DNA of 25,648 nt from Oscillospiraceae bacterium. Lineage in GTDB: Bacteria > Bacillota_A > Clostridia > Oscillospirales > Oscillospiraceae. Of the stretch, positions 1 through 6,437 are shown in pieces. How positions within the stretch are numbered: position 1 is the stretch's first letter; each line of letters starts with the position of its first letter. Below the pieces are notes generated by a model. The model was not told the origin of the DNA. It made no database searches and was given only the letters and a program-made list of their open reading frames with translations. The stretch covers positions 1-25,648 of the forward strand of contig JAFXAV010000039.1 in assembly GCA_017516785.1 (NCBI GenBank), in the 5' to 3' direction. The translations under genes were made by a program, and so were the position numbers.

Positions 1-345
1 AGCCAGACGGTCGATACGGGTACGCATGGTGCGGAAGTTGGTCAGCATGCCGCCCAGCCAACGAGCGTTGACATAGTAACCGCCGCAACGGGCAGCCTCT
101 TCGCGGATAGCGTCCTGAGCCTGCTTCTTGGTGCCGACGAACAGGATGTTGCCACCGTTAGCGGAGGTCTCACGAACAAAGTTGTAAGCCTCTTCCAGCT
201 TCTTAACGGTCTTCTGCAGGTCGATGATGTAGATACCGTTACGCTCGGTGTAGATGTAGGGAGCCATCTTGGGGTTCCAACGACGGGTCTGGTGACCGAA
301 GTGAACACCGGCCTCCAGCAGTTGCTTCATAGATACGACAGCCAT
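1..345 (-). CDS. rpsB: 30S ribosomal protein S2 (uS2), N-terminal 115 residues, cut by window edge
   Basis: This is a component of the small ribosomal subunit. Reading the minus strand from the ATG at 343-345 gives 115 residues beginning [20 protein letters not shown], followed by the [11 protein letters not shown] and [10 protein letters not shown] motifs and the [11 protein letters not shown] motif, all typical of bacterial uS2. The frame stays open to base 1, so the remaining half or so of the protein lies outside the window. The start is supported by a GGAG ribosome binding site a few bases upstream and by the family N-terminus. It has its own strong promoter at 490-518 and a structured 5' leader of about 135 nt. 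In many Firmicutes tsf follows rpsB, but that position is outside the window. Codon choice is strongly biased, as expected for a highly expressed gene. Confidence 0.97.
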   Translation of the reverse strand, partial: MAVVSMKQLLEAGVHFGHQTRRWNPKMAPYIYTERNGIYIIDLQKTVKKLEEAYNFVRETSANGGNILFVGTKKQAQDAIREEAARCGGYYVNARWLGGMLTNFRTMRTRIDRLA

Positions 346-378
346 TTTAAAAATCTCCTTTGTTTTTGTTTGTTCCTC

Positions 379-443
379 CACCCCGATCATCCCGGCATGC
401 CCGTCCGCTGACTCGGACACAGGGGCCTGCCGATCCCCGGGTG
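379..443 (-). promoter_or_regulatory. Structured rpsB 5' leader (candidate autoregulatory RNA)
   Basis: On the minus strand this leader folds into one long interrupted stem. CACCC plus GATC pair with GATC plus GGGTG at the base. GGCA-GCCC then pairs with GGGC-TGCC around one mismatch. A CTGT bulge follows, and the tip is GTCCG/CGGAC with an AGTCAG loop. It lies between the rpsB promoter and ribosome binding site and has no U-run, so it is not an ordinary terminator. Ribosomal protein operons often carry such autoregulatory leaders. That S2 binds this one is inference. Confidence 0.6.
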
Positions 444-489
444 TGTGGATTTTTTTGATGCTTTGGGCGGAAATTGCCCAAGCTGAATT

Positions 490-518
490 ATTATATGACA
501 GTATTTAGAATTTTGCAA
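490..518 (-). promoter_or_regulatory. SigA-type promoter of rpsB
   Basis: On the minus strand TTGCAA (513-518) is followed after exactly 17 bases by TATAAT (490-495). The predicted transcript start, near 483, leaves a leader of about 135 nt before the rpsB ATG. This is one of the best promoter matches in the window. Confidence 0.85.
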
Positions 519-557
519 GTATTATTTCCAAAAAATTTTTAAAATATCCAAACTTTT

Positions 558-839
558 TTATAGGTGAAACCCCTGTTTTTGCCGCGGCACCCGGCACTGC
601 TCCGGATTCACCTCCACCAGCACAATATCCGGCCCGATTTTCCGGATGCAGTCCCATGGAATGCAGTAATCCGCCCGGCTGGCCCCCAGTCCCAAAAGCT
701 TTCCCGGCCCCGGCACAATGATGGAGCAGATGCGCCCCTCCGGCAGCTCAACCTGCACATCCTCGATAAATCCAAGCCGCCGTCCATCCCCGATGCAGAT
801 CACTTCCTTACACTGCAGCTGGGTCAATTTCATAGACAT
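558..839 (-). CDS. YlmC/YmxH family sporulation-associated PRC-barrel protein
   Basis: This is a 93-residue protein beginning MSMKLTQLQCKEVICIGDGR. The pattern of an N-terminal K-E-V-I-x-I-x-D-G-x-x-L-G-x-I-x-D motif, then LPEGRI and a C-terminal I-P-W-x-x-I-x-K-I-G-x-D motif, is that of the small YlmC/YmxH PRC-barrel family. Its biochemical role is not settled. The start at 839 is chosen because GGGAGGGG lies 7 bases upstream; an in-frame ATG at 833 is the alternative. In Bacillus subtilis ylmC lies close downstream of sigG, and the same order is kept here, with a repeat element (904-1105) between the two genes. No terminator hairpin follows its stop, so readthrough toward rpsB is possible. 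Confidence 0.85.
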   Translation of the reverse strand: MSMKLTQLQCKEVICIGDGRRLGFIEDVQVELPEGRICSIIVPGPGKLLGLGASRADYCIPWDCIRKIGPDIVLVEVNPEQCRVPRQKQGFHL

Positions 840-903
840 AAGTAGTCCCCTCCCGCTTCGTTTGTCCAACTCTATGCCCGGGAGGGGGAGATTATGAATA
901 ATT

Positions 904-1105
904 CGAATTGCAGTTTGGCGAGCAGCTGCACAGTACACTTGCCTCCCTCTCTGAGGGAGGTGGCTCGCCGTAAGGCGAGACGGAGAGAGTGTCCTATCGA
1001 CTTTACGACACTCCCCCAGTCAAAAATCAAAGATTTTTGCCAGCCCCCTCAGGGAGGGGGCCAAGGGTGGCTTCGACACCAAACACCTCGACAAACTGTA
1101 ATTTC
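904..1105 (-). repeat. Hairpin-rich repeat element, copy A (MITE-like, 202 bp)
   Basis: This is one of four copies of a shared element. Its ends are CGAATTGCAGTTTG (904-917) and CAAACTGTAATTTC (1092-1105), imperfect inverted repeats of each other. Inside are the conserved hairpins CCTCCCTC/GAGGGAGG, CTCGCC/GGCGAG, an AGTGTC/GACACT stem, CAAAAATC/GATTTTTG and GCCCCCTC/GAGGGGGC. Relative to copies B, C and D it is inverted, which places it in the same direction as sigG. It starts 3 bases after the sigG stop codon. Its length equals that of copy C. It encodes no credible protein. Confidence 0.92.
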
Positions 1106-1108
1106 CCA

Positions 1109-1888
1109 TCACGACACGGAAACAGATTTTCTCATCGCCCCGATTGCACTCTTTTCGAGCCTCGACACCTGAGCCTGGGAAATACCCAGAGAGCTTGCCA
1201 CCTCCATCTGGGTCTTGCCGTCATAAAACCGCAGGGAAAGAATCTGCTTTTCCCGATCCCCCAGAGCCTGGAAGGCGTTGCGAAGGGTGATCTGCTCCAT
1301 CCAGCGCTCATCGGTGTTCTTGGTATCCCGGACCTGGTCCATCACCGTCAGGGGATCCCCGCCATCGGAGTAGACGGGATCATAAAGGCTCACCGGGGCA
1401 CAGACAGCATCCAGAGCCTGGCTCACGTCCTCTATTGGGAGTTCCAGCTCCTTTGCAATCTCCTCCAGGGTCGGCTCCCGCCCGGCTTTGGCGGTCATGG
1501 CTTCCTTGCACTGCAGCACCCGGTAGGCCACATCCCGGATGGAGCGGCTCACCCGGATGGCGCTGTTGTCCCGGAGGTAGCGCCGGACTTCTCCGGCAAT
1601 CATCGGCACCCCATATGTGGAAAACCGCACCTGTTTGTCAGGGTCAAAATTGGAAATTGCCTTGATGAGGCCGATGCACCCCACCTGAAAAAGATCATCG
1701 GGACTTTCCCCCCGCTTGTCAAAGCGCTGGATCACCGACAGCACCAGCCGAAGGTTGCCTTCAATCAGACTCTGCCGGGCAAATTCATCACCGGTTCGGG
1801 ATTTCCTCAGCAGTTCGTCCATTTCCTTTTGTGAAAGAATGCGCAGTTTGGATGTGTTCACGCCGCAGATCTCTACTTTCCCCTGCAT
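1109..1888 (-). CDS. sigG: RNA polymerase forespore sigma factor SigG
   Basis: SigG directs RNA polymerase to late forespore genes in sporulation. The 259-residue product begins MQGKVEICGVNTSKLRIL, close to the N-terminus characteristic of SigG (KVEICGV-TSKL). Region 2 contains GNLRLVLSVIQRF, DDLFQVGCIGLIKAI and VRFSTYGVPMIAGEVRRYLRD. Region 3 follows from about residue 110. Region 4.2 has the helix-turn-helix KTQMEVASSLGISQAQVSRLE. Length and motifs match SigG rather than SigF or SigE. A GAGGAGG ribosome binding site precedes the ATG. A perfect DnaA-box sequence (1907-1915) lies in its untranslated leader. I found no convincing forespore-type promoter upstream. sigE is not adjacent, unlike in B. 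subtilis, because the upstream side here is the non-coding region. Confidence 0.96.
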   Translation of the reverse strand: MQGKVEICGVNTSKLRILSQKEMDELLRKSRTGDEFARQSLIEGNLRLVLSVIQRFDKRGESPDDLFQVGCIGLIKAISNFDPDKQVRFSTYGVPMIAGEVRRYLRDNSAIRVSRSIRDVAYRVLQCKEAMTAKAGREPTLEEIAKELELPIEDVSQALDAVCAPVSLYDPVYSDGGDPLTVMDQVRDTKNTDERWMEQITLRNAFQALGDREKQILSLRFYDGKTQMEVASSLGISQAQVSRLEKSAIGAMRKSVSVS

Positions 1889-1906
1889 GGTGTTCCTCCT
1901 CTAAGT

Positions 1907-2258
1907 TGTGGATAAAAAAAGTATTTCCCAAACCTTCCGTCTGATACCGAAAATATTTTTTGGGGGATTTTCACAAAAATTCCAGCCCCGAAAGTTCTTT
2001 CGGCAGTTTTTGTCAGTGGAAATTGCCCTTAATTCCAACTATTTCCCGAACTTTTTTCCGAAACAACATCAGTTTCGGCGGTGACGTAACATAACGAAGC
2101 CGACATGGTCCCCTGTTATGCAGTCTCTTATACAGAGTTTTCCACATCTCGCCCCGGTTTTTGAGAAAATCAAAATACCTGTTGATAACTAAGAGTTTTC
2201 CACATTCTCCACAAGCTTTTCCACAGGAGTTTTCCACAACTGGCAAACCTGTGGATAT
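1907..2258. other. DnaA-box cluster in the sigG-rpsT intergenic region
   Basis: Bases 1889-2500 (612 bp) have no credible gene. They carry DnaA-box-like 9-mers: TTATCCACA at 1907-1915 (minus, perfect), TTTTCCACA at 2138-2146, 2196-2204, 2217-2225 and 2230-2238 (plus), TTCTCCACA at 2205-2213, TTATCAACA at 2180-2188 (minus) and ATATCCACA at 2250-2258 (minus). The four boxes at 2196-2238 are tandem, with starts 9, 12 and 13 bases apart. AT-rich DNA follows (about 2258-2290). Hairpins occur at 1988-2003, 2058-2078, 2331-2352 and about 2363-2378. DnaA binding is inferred from the motif only. Confidence 0.65.
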
Positions 2259-2430
2259 TCATAATTAGTTAACATAATTTATTTCGACAAATTGAGTGCC
2301 GGTTCCAATTTTTTCGACCCCTGTAAATTTCACAAAGGGGTTTTCCTTTGTGCAAAAATTACCCCCTTGACAAGGGGTGTAACCTTTTTGTAACCATTAT
2401 TTTTCGGGCAAAAATTTTTTGAAAAAGGTA

Positions 2431-2459
2431 TTGATTTTACGGAAGAAAGGCTGTATAAT
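2431..2459 (+). promoter_or_regulatory. SigA-type promoter of rpsT
   Basis: TTGATT (2431-2436) and TATAAT (2454-2459) are separated by 17 bases, 41 bases upstream of the rpsT ATG. Confidence 0.85.
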
Positions 2460-2500
2460 GTGAAACTGTATGAAAATAACGAGAAAGGAGATGCCACCAC

Positions 2501-2764
2501 ATGCCCAACATTAAGTCCTCCAAGAAGGATGTCATTTCTTCCAAGATCGCTTACGAGAAGAACAAGGCTGACAAGTCCGAGCTGAAGACCAACCTGAAGA
2601 AGTTCGACGCTGCTCTGGTTTCCGGTGACAAGGCTGTTGCTGAAGCTGCTTACACTGCTGCTGTCAAGGCTGTCGACCAGGCTGTTAACAAGGGTCTTCT
2701 GCACAAGAACAACGCTGCCCGCAAGAAGAGCAGCATGACCCTGAAGCTGAACAAGCTGGCCTAA
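2501..2764 (+). CDS. rpsT: 30S ribosomal protein S20 (bS20)
   Basis: This is a small basic protein of the 30S subunit that binds 16S rRNA. The 87-residue product begins MPNIKSSKKDVISSKIAYEK and ends with KGLLHKNNAARKKSSMTLKL, the conserved bS20 tail. It is rich in Lys and Ala, as is usual in the family, and full length. The ribosome binding site AAGGAG (2485-2490) lies 10 bases before the ATG. The gene has its own promoter and a strong terminator (2780-2813), so it is probably monocistronic. Codon use is strongly biased. It points away from rpsB across the DnaA-box region. Confidence 0.97.
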   Translation: MPNIKSSKKDVISSKIAYEKNKADKSELKTNLKKFDAALVSGDKAVAEAAYTAAVKAVDQAVNKGLLHKNNAARKKSSMTLKLNKLA

Positions 2765-2779
2765 TTTCTCTGAAAATAT

Positions 2780-2813
2780 CTCCCTCCCGAACCTATTCGG
2801 CAGGGAGTTTTTT
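2780..2813 (+). terminator. Rho-independent terminator of rpsT
   Basis: CTCCCT-CCGAA pairs with TTCGG-AGGGAG around a CCTA loop, with one unpaired C on each side of the stem, followed by six T residues. It starts 15 bases after the rpsT stop. Confidence 0.93.
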
Positions 2814-2819
2814 CATTTT

Positions 2820-2961
2820 ATGGCGCCGGATTTTTTCCCGCAGCTGCGCACAGCGAAAGCCTCGAAATACACAAAACCCGCAGGGCGGGCATCCAATGCG
2901 TGCACAGTGCGCAGCCAATCGTTGCTGCCCTTACCCGCTCGGTAACGTTACATTTCTGATT
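2820..2961. other. Dyad-rich intergenic segment before recG, no gene
   Basis: This stretch lies between the rpsT terminator and the recG promoter. It contains CCCGC-AGG-GCGGG (2877-2889), a GCAGC/GCTGC dyad around 2921-2938 and several GTGCAC/GCGCAC near-palindromes. A minus-strand reading frame crosses it, but that frame also runs antisense through recG and looks spurious. The segment may be a second repeat family or a decayed element, but only one copy is in the window. Confidence 0.35.
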
Positions 2962-2991
2962 ATCCCGTTGCACTGCGACGGGATTTTGTTT
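2962..2991 (+). terminator. Terminator-like hairpin just before recG
   Basis: A ten-pair stem, ATCCCGTTGC with GCGACGGGAT (one G-T pair, ACT loop), is followed by TTTGTTT. It overlaps the recG promoter, so it may block transcription coming from upstream. Confidence 0.6.
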
Positions 2992-2996
2992 ATAAT
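2968..2996 (+). promoter_or_regulatory. SigA-type promoter of recG
   Basis: TTGCAC (2968-2973) and TATAAT (2991-2996) are separated by 17 bases. The -10 lies 22 bases before the recG start codon, which leaves a very short leader containing the GGAGGTGA ribosome binding site. Confidence 0.7.
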
Positions 2997-3018
2997 AGGA
3001 AAATCGGAGGTGAAGGAA

Positions 3019-5067
3019 ATGGCAAAGCTTACGGATCCTATAACCATACTCAAGGGGATCGGCCCTACCAAGGCGAAGCAGTTCGCCAATTTGAATATCT
3101 TTACCCTCGGGGATCTGATCTGCCATTTCCCCAGAGGCTACGAAGACCGCACCAAACTGGTTCCCATCGAAAAACTGGAGCCGGACGTTCCGGCCTGTTT
3201 CGCTGCCTGTGTCATGAACACGCCCAAGACTGCCCATATCCGCAAGGGTCTGGACATTACCCGTGTCCAGGTGGCGGACACCACCGGGCGGCTGAATCTG
3301 ACCTTTTTCAACAACCGCTATGTGTCCGATCAGCTGCAGTACGGCCGGGAATTCATCTTCTACGGTGCCGTCAGCGGCGATTTTATCGGCTACAATATGA
3401 CAAACCCGGTTTTCGAATCCATGGATTCCCAGCCGGTTACCACCCGGCGGGTGCTGCCCATTTACCCCCTCACCGCCGGTCTTACCAACGCCGCCATTTT
3501 GAAGGCGGTACGCCAGGCTCTGCAGATCTGCGATCCCCCTGCGGAGATCATCCCCGCCCAGGTAAGAGCCCAGTTTGGCATTCTTCCCGCCGAGCGGGCC
3601 TACTATGCCATCCACGAGCCTGCCTCCATGGCGGAGGCAGAGTTGGCGAAAAAACGCCTGATTTTCGAGGAGTTTTTCGTATTTTCCGCCGGTCTTTCCC
3701 TGATGCGGGCCAGCCGTGCCGAAAAGAAAACAGAACGTTATGTAAACCTCGATCTAACGCCTTTCAAGGCCGCTCTCCCCTTCACCCTCACCGGTGCCCA
3801 GCAAAAAGCCATCGATGAGATCATCGCCGATTTTTCCAAGGGCGCGCCCATGAACCGCCTTGTCCAGGGCGACGTGGGCAGCGGCAAGACCATGGTGGCC
3901 GCTGCAGCTGCATACCTAACCGCCAATAACGGCCGCCAGGCAGCGCTGATGGCCCCCACAGAAATCCTCGCCGAACAGCACTACACTTCCCTTAGTAAGC
4001 TCTTCGCTCCTCTGGGCCTGCGTGTGGGTCTGCTGACCGGCTCCATGACCGTCAAGGAAAAGCGGCTCATGCGGGAGTCCATATCTGACGGACAGATCGA
4101 CCTGGCTGTCGGCACCCACGCCCTGCTGTCGGAGGCAACCCAGTTCAACGACCTGGGCCTTGTGATTACCGACGAGCAGCACCGCTTCGGCGTGGGCCAG
4201 CGAAGCAAGCTGTCCTCCAAGGGTAAGGATCCCCACCTTCTGGTCATGTCTGCAACCCCCATTCCCCGGACTCTGGCACTGCTGATGTACGGCGACCTGG
4301 ACGTATCCATTATCAACGAGCTGCCTCCGGGACGGGAGGCTGTGGATACCTTCCTGGTGGGCGAAAGCTACCGGGCCCGAATCAACGCCTTCATCCGCAA
4401 GCAGGTGGCTGAAGGCCATCAGTGCTTCGTGGTCTGCCCCGCAGTGGAGGAAAATGAAGACCTGGGTATCAAAGCCGCCACGGTCTGGGCCCAGACCTTG
4501 CAGCAAACCGTATTTCCGGACCTGCGGATTGCCCTGCTTCACGGCCAGATGAAGGGGGCGGAAAAAGAAGCCGCCATGGCCTCTTTCGCCCGGGGCGAAG
4601 CGGATGTGATGGTTGCCACCACCGTCATCGAAGTCGGCGTTGACGTTCCCAATGCAACATTGATGGTCATTGAGGATGCTGACCGGTTCGGCCTTTCCCA
4701 GCTTCACCAGCTCCGTGGCCGCGTTGGCCGGGGCAAGGCAAAAAGCTACTGCATCCTCACCTCCCACAACAAAAATCAGGAAACCCTCCTGCGTCTGAAG
4801 GCCCTGTGCAAAACCACCGACGGCTTCAAAATCGCGGAGGAAGACCTGAAACTCCGTGGCCCCGGCGATTTCTTCGGCTCCCGGCAGTCGGGTCTGCCCA
4901 CCTTCCGGGTAGCAAATCTCAGCTATGACCTGCAGACCCTGAAGGATGCTCAGACGGCCTCAGCCCAGTGGATTGACACCGAAGGCACTTCCGATTCCCC
5001 CGAGGCAGTCGCTCTGCGGGAGCGCATCGGCGAGCTGTTTCTTCGTGCCGAAGGCACTATGAACTAA
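3019..5067 (+). CDS. recG: ATP-dependent DNA helicase RecG
   Basis: RecG regresses stalled replication forks and branch-migrates Holliday junctions. The 682-residue protein has the family length and order. The N-terminal part contains LKGIGPTKAKQFANL and an OB-fold wedge domain (about residues 60-140). The helicase core has Walker A GDVGSGKT (284-291), the DEQH box (385-388), SATPIPRT (411-418) and the C-terminal motif QLHQLRGRVGRG. The reading frame is open further upstream, but the ATG at 3019 is chosen because GGAGGTGA lies 4 bases before it and the protein then starts MAKLTDPITILKGIG, like other RecG proteins. A repeat element (copy B) begins one base after the stop codon. No terminator separates recG from the following gene other than hairpins inside that element. 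Confidence 0.97.
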   Translation: MAKLTDPITILKGIGPTKAKQFANLNIFTLGDLICHFPRGYEDRTKLVPIEKLEPDVPACFAACVMNTPKTAHIRKGLDITRVQVADTTGRLNLTFFNNRYVSDQLQYGREFIFYGAVSGDFIGYNMTNPVFESMDSQPVTTRRVLPIYPLTAGLTNAAILKAVRQALQICDPPAEIIPAQVRAQFGILPAERAYYAIHEPASMAEAELAKKRLIFEEFFVFSAGLSLMRASRAEKKTERYVNLDLTPFKAALPFTLTGAQQKAIDEIIADFSKGAPMNRLVQGDVGSGKTMVAAAAAYLTANNGRQAALMAPTEILAEQHYTSLSKLFAPLGLRVGLLTGSMTVKEKRLMRESISDGQIDLAVGTHALLSEATQFNDLGLVITDEQHRFGVGQRSKLSSKGKDPHLLVMSATPIPRTLALLMYGDLDVSIINELPPGREAVDTFLVGESYRARINAFIRKQVAEGHQCFVVCPAVEENEDLGIKAATVWAQTLQQTVFPDLRIALLHGQMKGAEKEAAMASFARGEADVMVATTVIEVGVDVPNATLMVIEDADRFGLSQLHQLRGRVGRGKAKSYCILTSHNKNQETLLRLKALCKTTDGFKIAEEDLKLRGPGDFFGSRQSGLPTFRVANLSYDLQTLKDAQTASAQWIDTEGTSDSPEAVALRERIGELFLRAEGTMN

Positions 5068-5068
5068 A

Positions 5069-5256
5069 CAAATTGCAGTTTGACGAGCCATCCTTGGCCC
5101 CCTCCCTGAGGGGGCTGGCAAAAATCTTTGATTTTTGACTGGGGGAGTGACGTAAAGTTGATAGGGCACTCCCTCCGTCTCGCCTTACGGCGAGCCACCT
5201 CCCTCAAGGAGGGAGGCAAGTGGTGCGGTGTAAACTCTCAGACAAACTGCAATTTG
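5069..5256 (+). repeat. Hairpin-rich repeat element, copy B (188 bp)
   Basis: The ends CAAATTGCAGTTTG (5069-5082) and CAAACTGCAATTTG (5243-5256) form a perfect 14-bp inverted repeat. The five internal hairpins of the family are present. It is shorter than A and C: the left arm lacks the GAGGTG/GAAGCCACC part, and the stretch before the right end differs. It lies one base after the recG stop, in recG orientation, and ends 30 bases before the next start codon. Confidence 0.92.
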
Positions 5257-5286
5257 ACCATCTATCCCCTCAAAGGAGGAAAAACA

Positions 5287-6225
5287 ATGAAACGATTTTT
5301 GACTGTACTGACTGCCCTGTGCTTATTTGTGACCGCCATGGGCACCGCTGTTTACGCAACCGAAATCCCCGTCACCCGCGCCCCCGACGAGTGCGGCGAA
5401 GGCATCACTTGGGAATTTGATGACGGCGTTCTGACCATCACCGGCGACGGTGAGATGGACGACTTTGAAGAAGGCGCCGCCCCCTGGAATGCCCACAAGG
5501 AAGACATCACCGAATTGGTCATCGAAGGCAAACTCACCTACATCGGCGCCTTCGCTTTCAAGAATTACGATGCGCTGGAGACCGTGGACTTCGGTGCCGC
5601 CCTCTATGAAATCGGCGCCGAAGCCTTCCGGGGCTGCGATGGTCTGACTGTCCTTCACATGCCCGCATCCTTTAAGGTTTTCGGTGAAAGCTCCTTCCAG
5701 AGCTGTAAAAACCTCACGGAATTCCACTGCCTGGGCCGCTTCCCCAGTTTCCGGCAAAATTCCATGTGGGACACCTGGGTGACCATCTATTACCCCGCGG
5801 AGAAACCCTGGGATGTGGAGCTCATCGCTCAGCTGGAAGCCGCCTTTAAGGGCCGGGTAGAATTCCTCGCCTCCGACGGCACCGACCCCTACGAGCCCAC
5901 CGAAGCCCCCACGGAGCCGGAAGAAACCATCCCTGAGACCACCGTCCCCGAAACGGAAGCTCCCATCCAGACTGAACCTCCCGTGACAGAAGCACCTGTC
6001 ACCGAGCCTGTTGAAACCGCGCCTGCCGAGACGGAGGAACCGGAAGAAGAGACCGAAGCCACCGAAGAAGCTCTTCCCGCTCCCACCGAAGCACCTGAGA
6101 GCGATTCCCGGGGCGGCAACGGCTGGACGCTCATTGCCGTGATTTCTGCTCTGCTGTTTCTCGCTGCCATCGTCTGCCTGATCATTCTGATTCGGCTGAA
6201 AAATGGCGGAAATCACCGCCGTTAA
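5287..6225 (+). CDS. Membrane-anchored surface protein with BspA-type leucine-rich repeats and Pro/Thr/Glu stalk
   Basis: This is a 312-residue secreted protein. Residues 1-24 form a signal peptide (basic MKR, then a hydrophobic core ending AVYA). Residues about 25-170 carry LRR_5/BspA-like units such as LTYIGAFAFKNYDALETVDF and LYEIGAEAFRGCDGL. Residues about 200-272 are a low-complexity stalk of T-E-A-P, P-E-T and P-V-T-E units. Residues about 279-301 form one transmembrane helix followed by a short basic tail (RLKNGGNHRR), so it is held by a stop-transfer helix, not an LPXTG motif. The start is set by AAAGGAGG 8 bases upstream. No separate promoter is evident, and it may be read through from recG. 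BspA-type repeats often mediate binding to host or microbial surfaces; the ligand here is unknown. Confidence 0.85.
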   Translation: MKRFLTVLTALCLFVTAMGTAVYATEIPVTRAPDECGEGITWEFDDGVLTITGDGEMDDFEEGAAPWNAHKEDITELVIEGKLTYIGAFAFKNYDALETVDFGAALYEIGAEAFRGCDGLTVLHMPASFKVFGESSFQSCKNLTEFHCLGRFPSFRQNSMWDTWVTIYYPAEKPWDVELIAQLEAAFKGRVEFLASDGTDPYEPTEAPTEPEETIPETTVPETEAPIQTEPPVTEAPVTEPVETAPAETEEPEEETEATEEALPAPTEAPESDSRGGNGWTLIAVISALLFLAAIVCLIILIRLKNGGNHRR

Positions 6226-6274
6226 ACCCCGATTCGTTGATTTTATCAACCGAAACTCGCAACAATCCCATATC

Positions 6275-6321
6275 ACTTCCGGGAATTTCACTGTTTTTAC
6301 CAGATTCCCGGGAGTTTTTTT
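6275..6321 (+). terminator. Rho-independent terminator after the LRR protein gene
   Basis: A 12-pair stem, ACTTCCGGGAAT (6275-6286) with ATTCCCGGGAGT (6304-6315), is followed by a run of seven T (6315-6321). Confidence 0.88.
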
Positions 6322-6349
6322 GTGAGTAACGGAAAAAATAAAATAAAGG

Positions 6350-6378
6350 TTGTAAGTTACCAGAAAATGATGTAAAAT
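6350..6378 (+). promoter_or_regulatory. SigA-type promoter of gpmI
   Basis: TTGTAA (6350-6355) and TAAAAT (6373-6378) are separated by 17 bases, 59 bases before the gpmI ATG. Confidence 0.75.
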
Positions 6379-6437
6379 AGTATGACTAACAAAATGCAAT
6401 TTTACGCGAAAATCTCGCTTTTGGAGGTAAACTCAAA

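Noticed and set aside
42..308. Ser/Thr/Arg-rich minus-strand frame over rpsB
   Set aside because: It is a shadow of rpsB, which is clearly coding in another frame of the same strand.
894..1172. Reading frame with SLREVARRKARRRE and QPPQGGGQGW, seen also on the minus strand at 10084-10338
   Set aside because: It is the translation of the repeat element itself. Shared protein sequence reflects the DNA repeat, with no start signals.
1988..2013. CCGAAAG/CTTTCGG with TTTTT as a terminator
   Set aside because: No plus-strand gene ends upstream of it. It is kept only as one of the hairpins in the non-coding region.
2013..2246. A 77-residue minus-strand reading frame in the sigG-rpsT gap
   Set aside because: Its coding sequence is mostly the DnaA-box repeats (Cys/Gly/Lys-rich start), it has no ribosome binding site and it resembles no family I know.
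2818..3615. A 265-residue minus-strand frame from 2818 into recG
   Set aside because: It runs antisense to recG and through the recG promoter and terminator hairpin, and has no family resemblance.
5230..5286. A promoter for the LRR protein gene inside the right end of repeat copy B
   Set aside because: TTTGACC is present, but the position 17 bases downstream falls in the ribosome binding site, not in a -10 box.
6302..6314. ATTCCCGGGAGTT resembles a Noc-binding site
   Set aside because: It is the 3' arm of the terminator stem at 6275-6321 and does not match the full palindromic Noc consensus.
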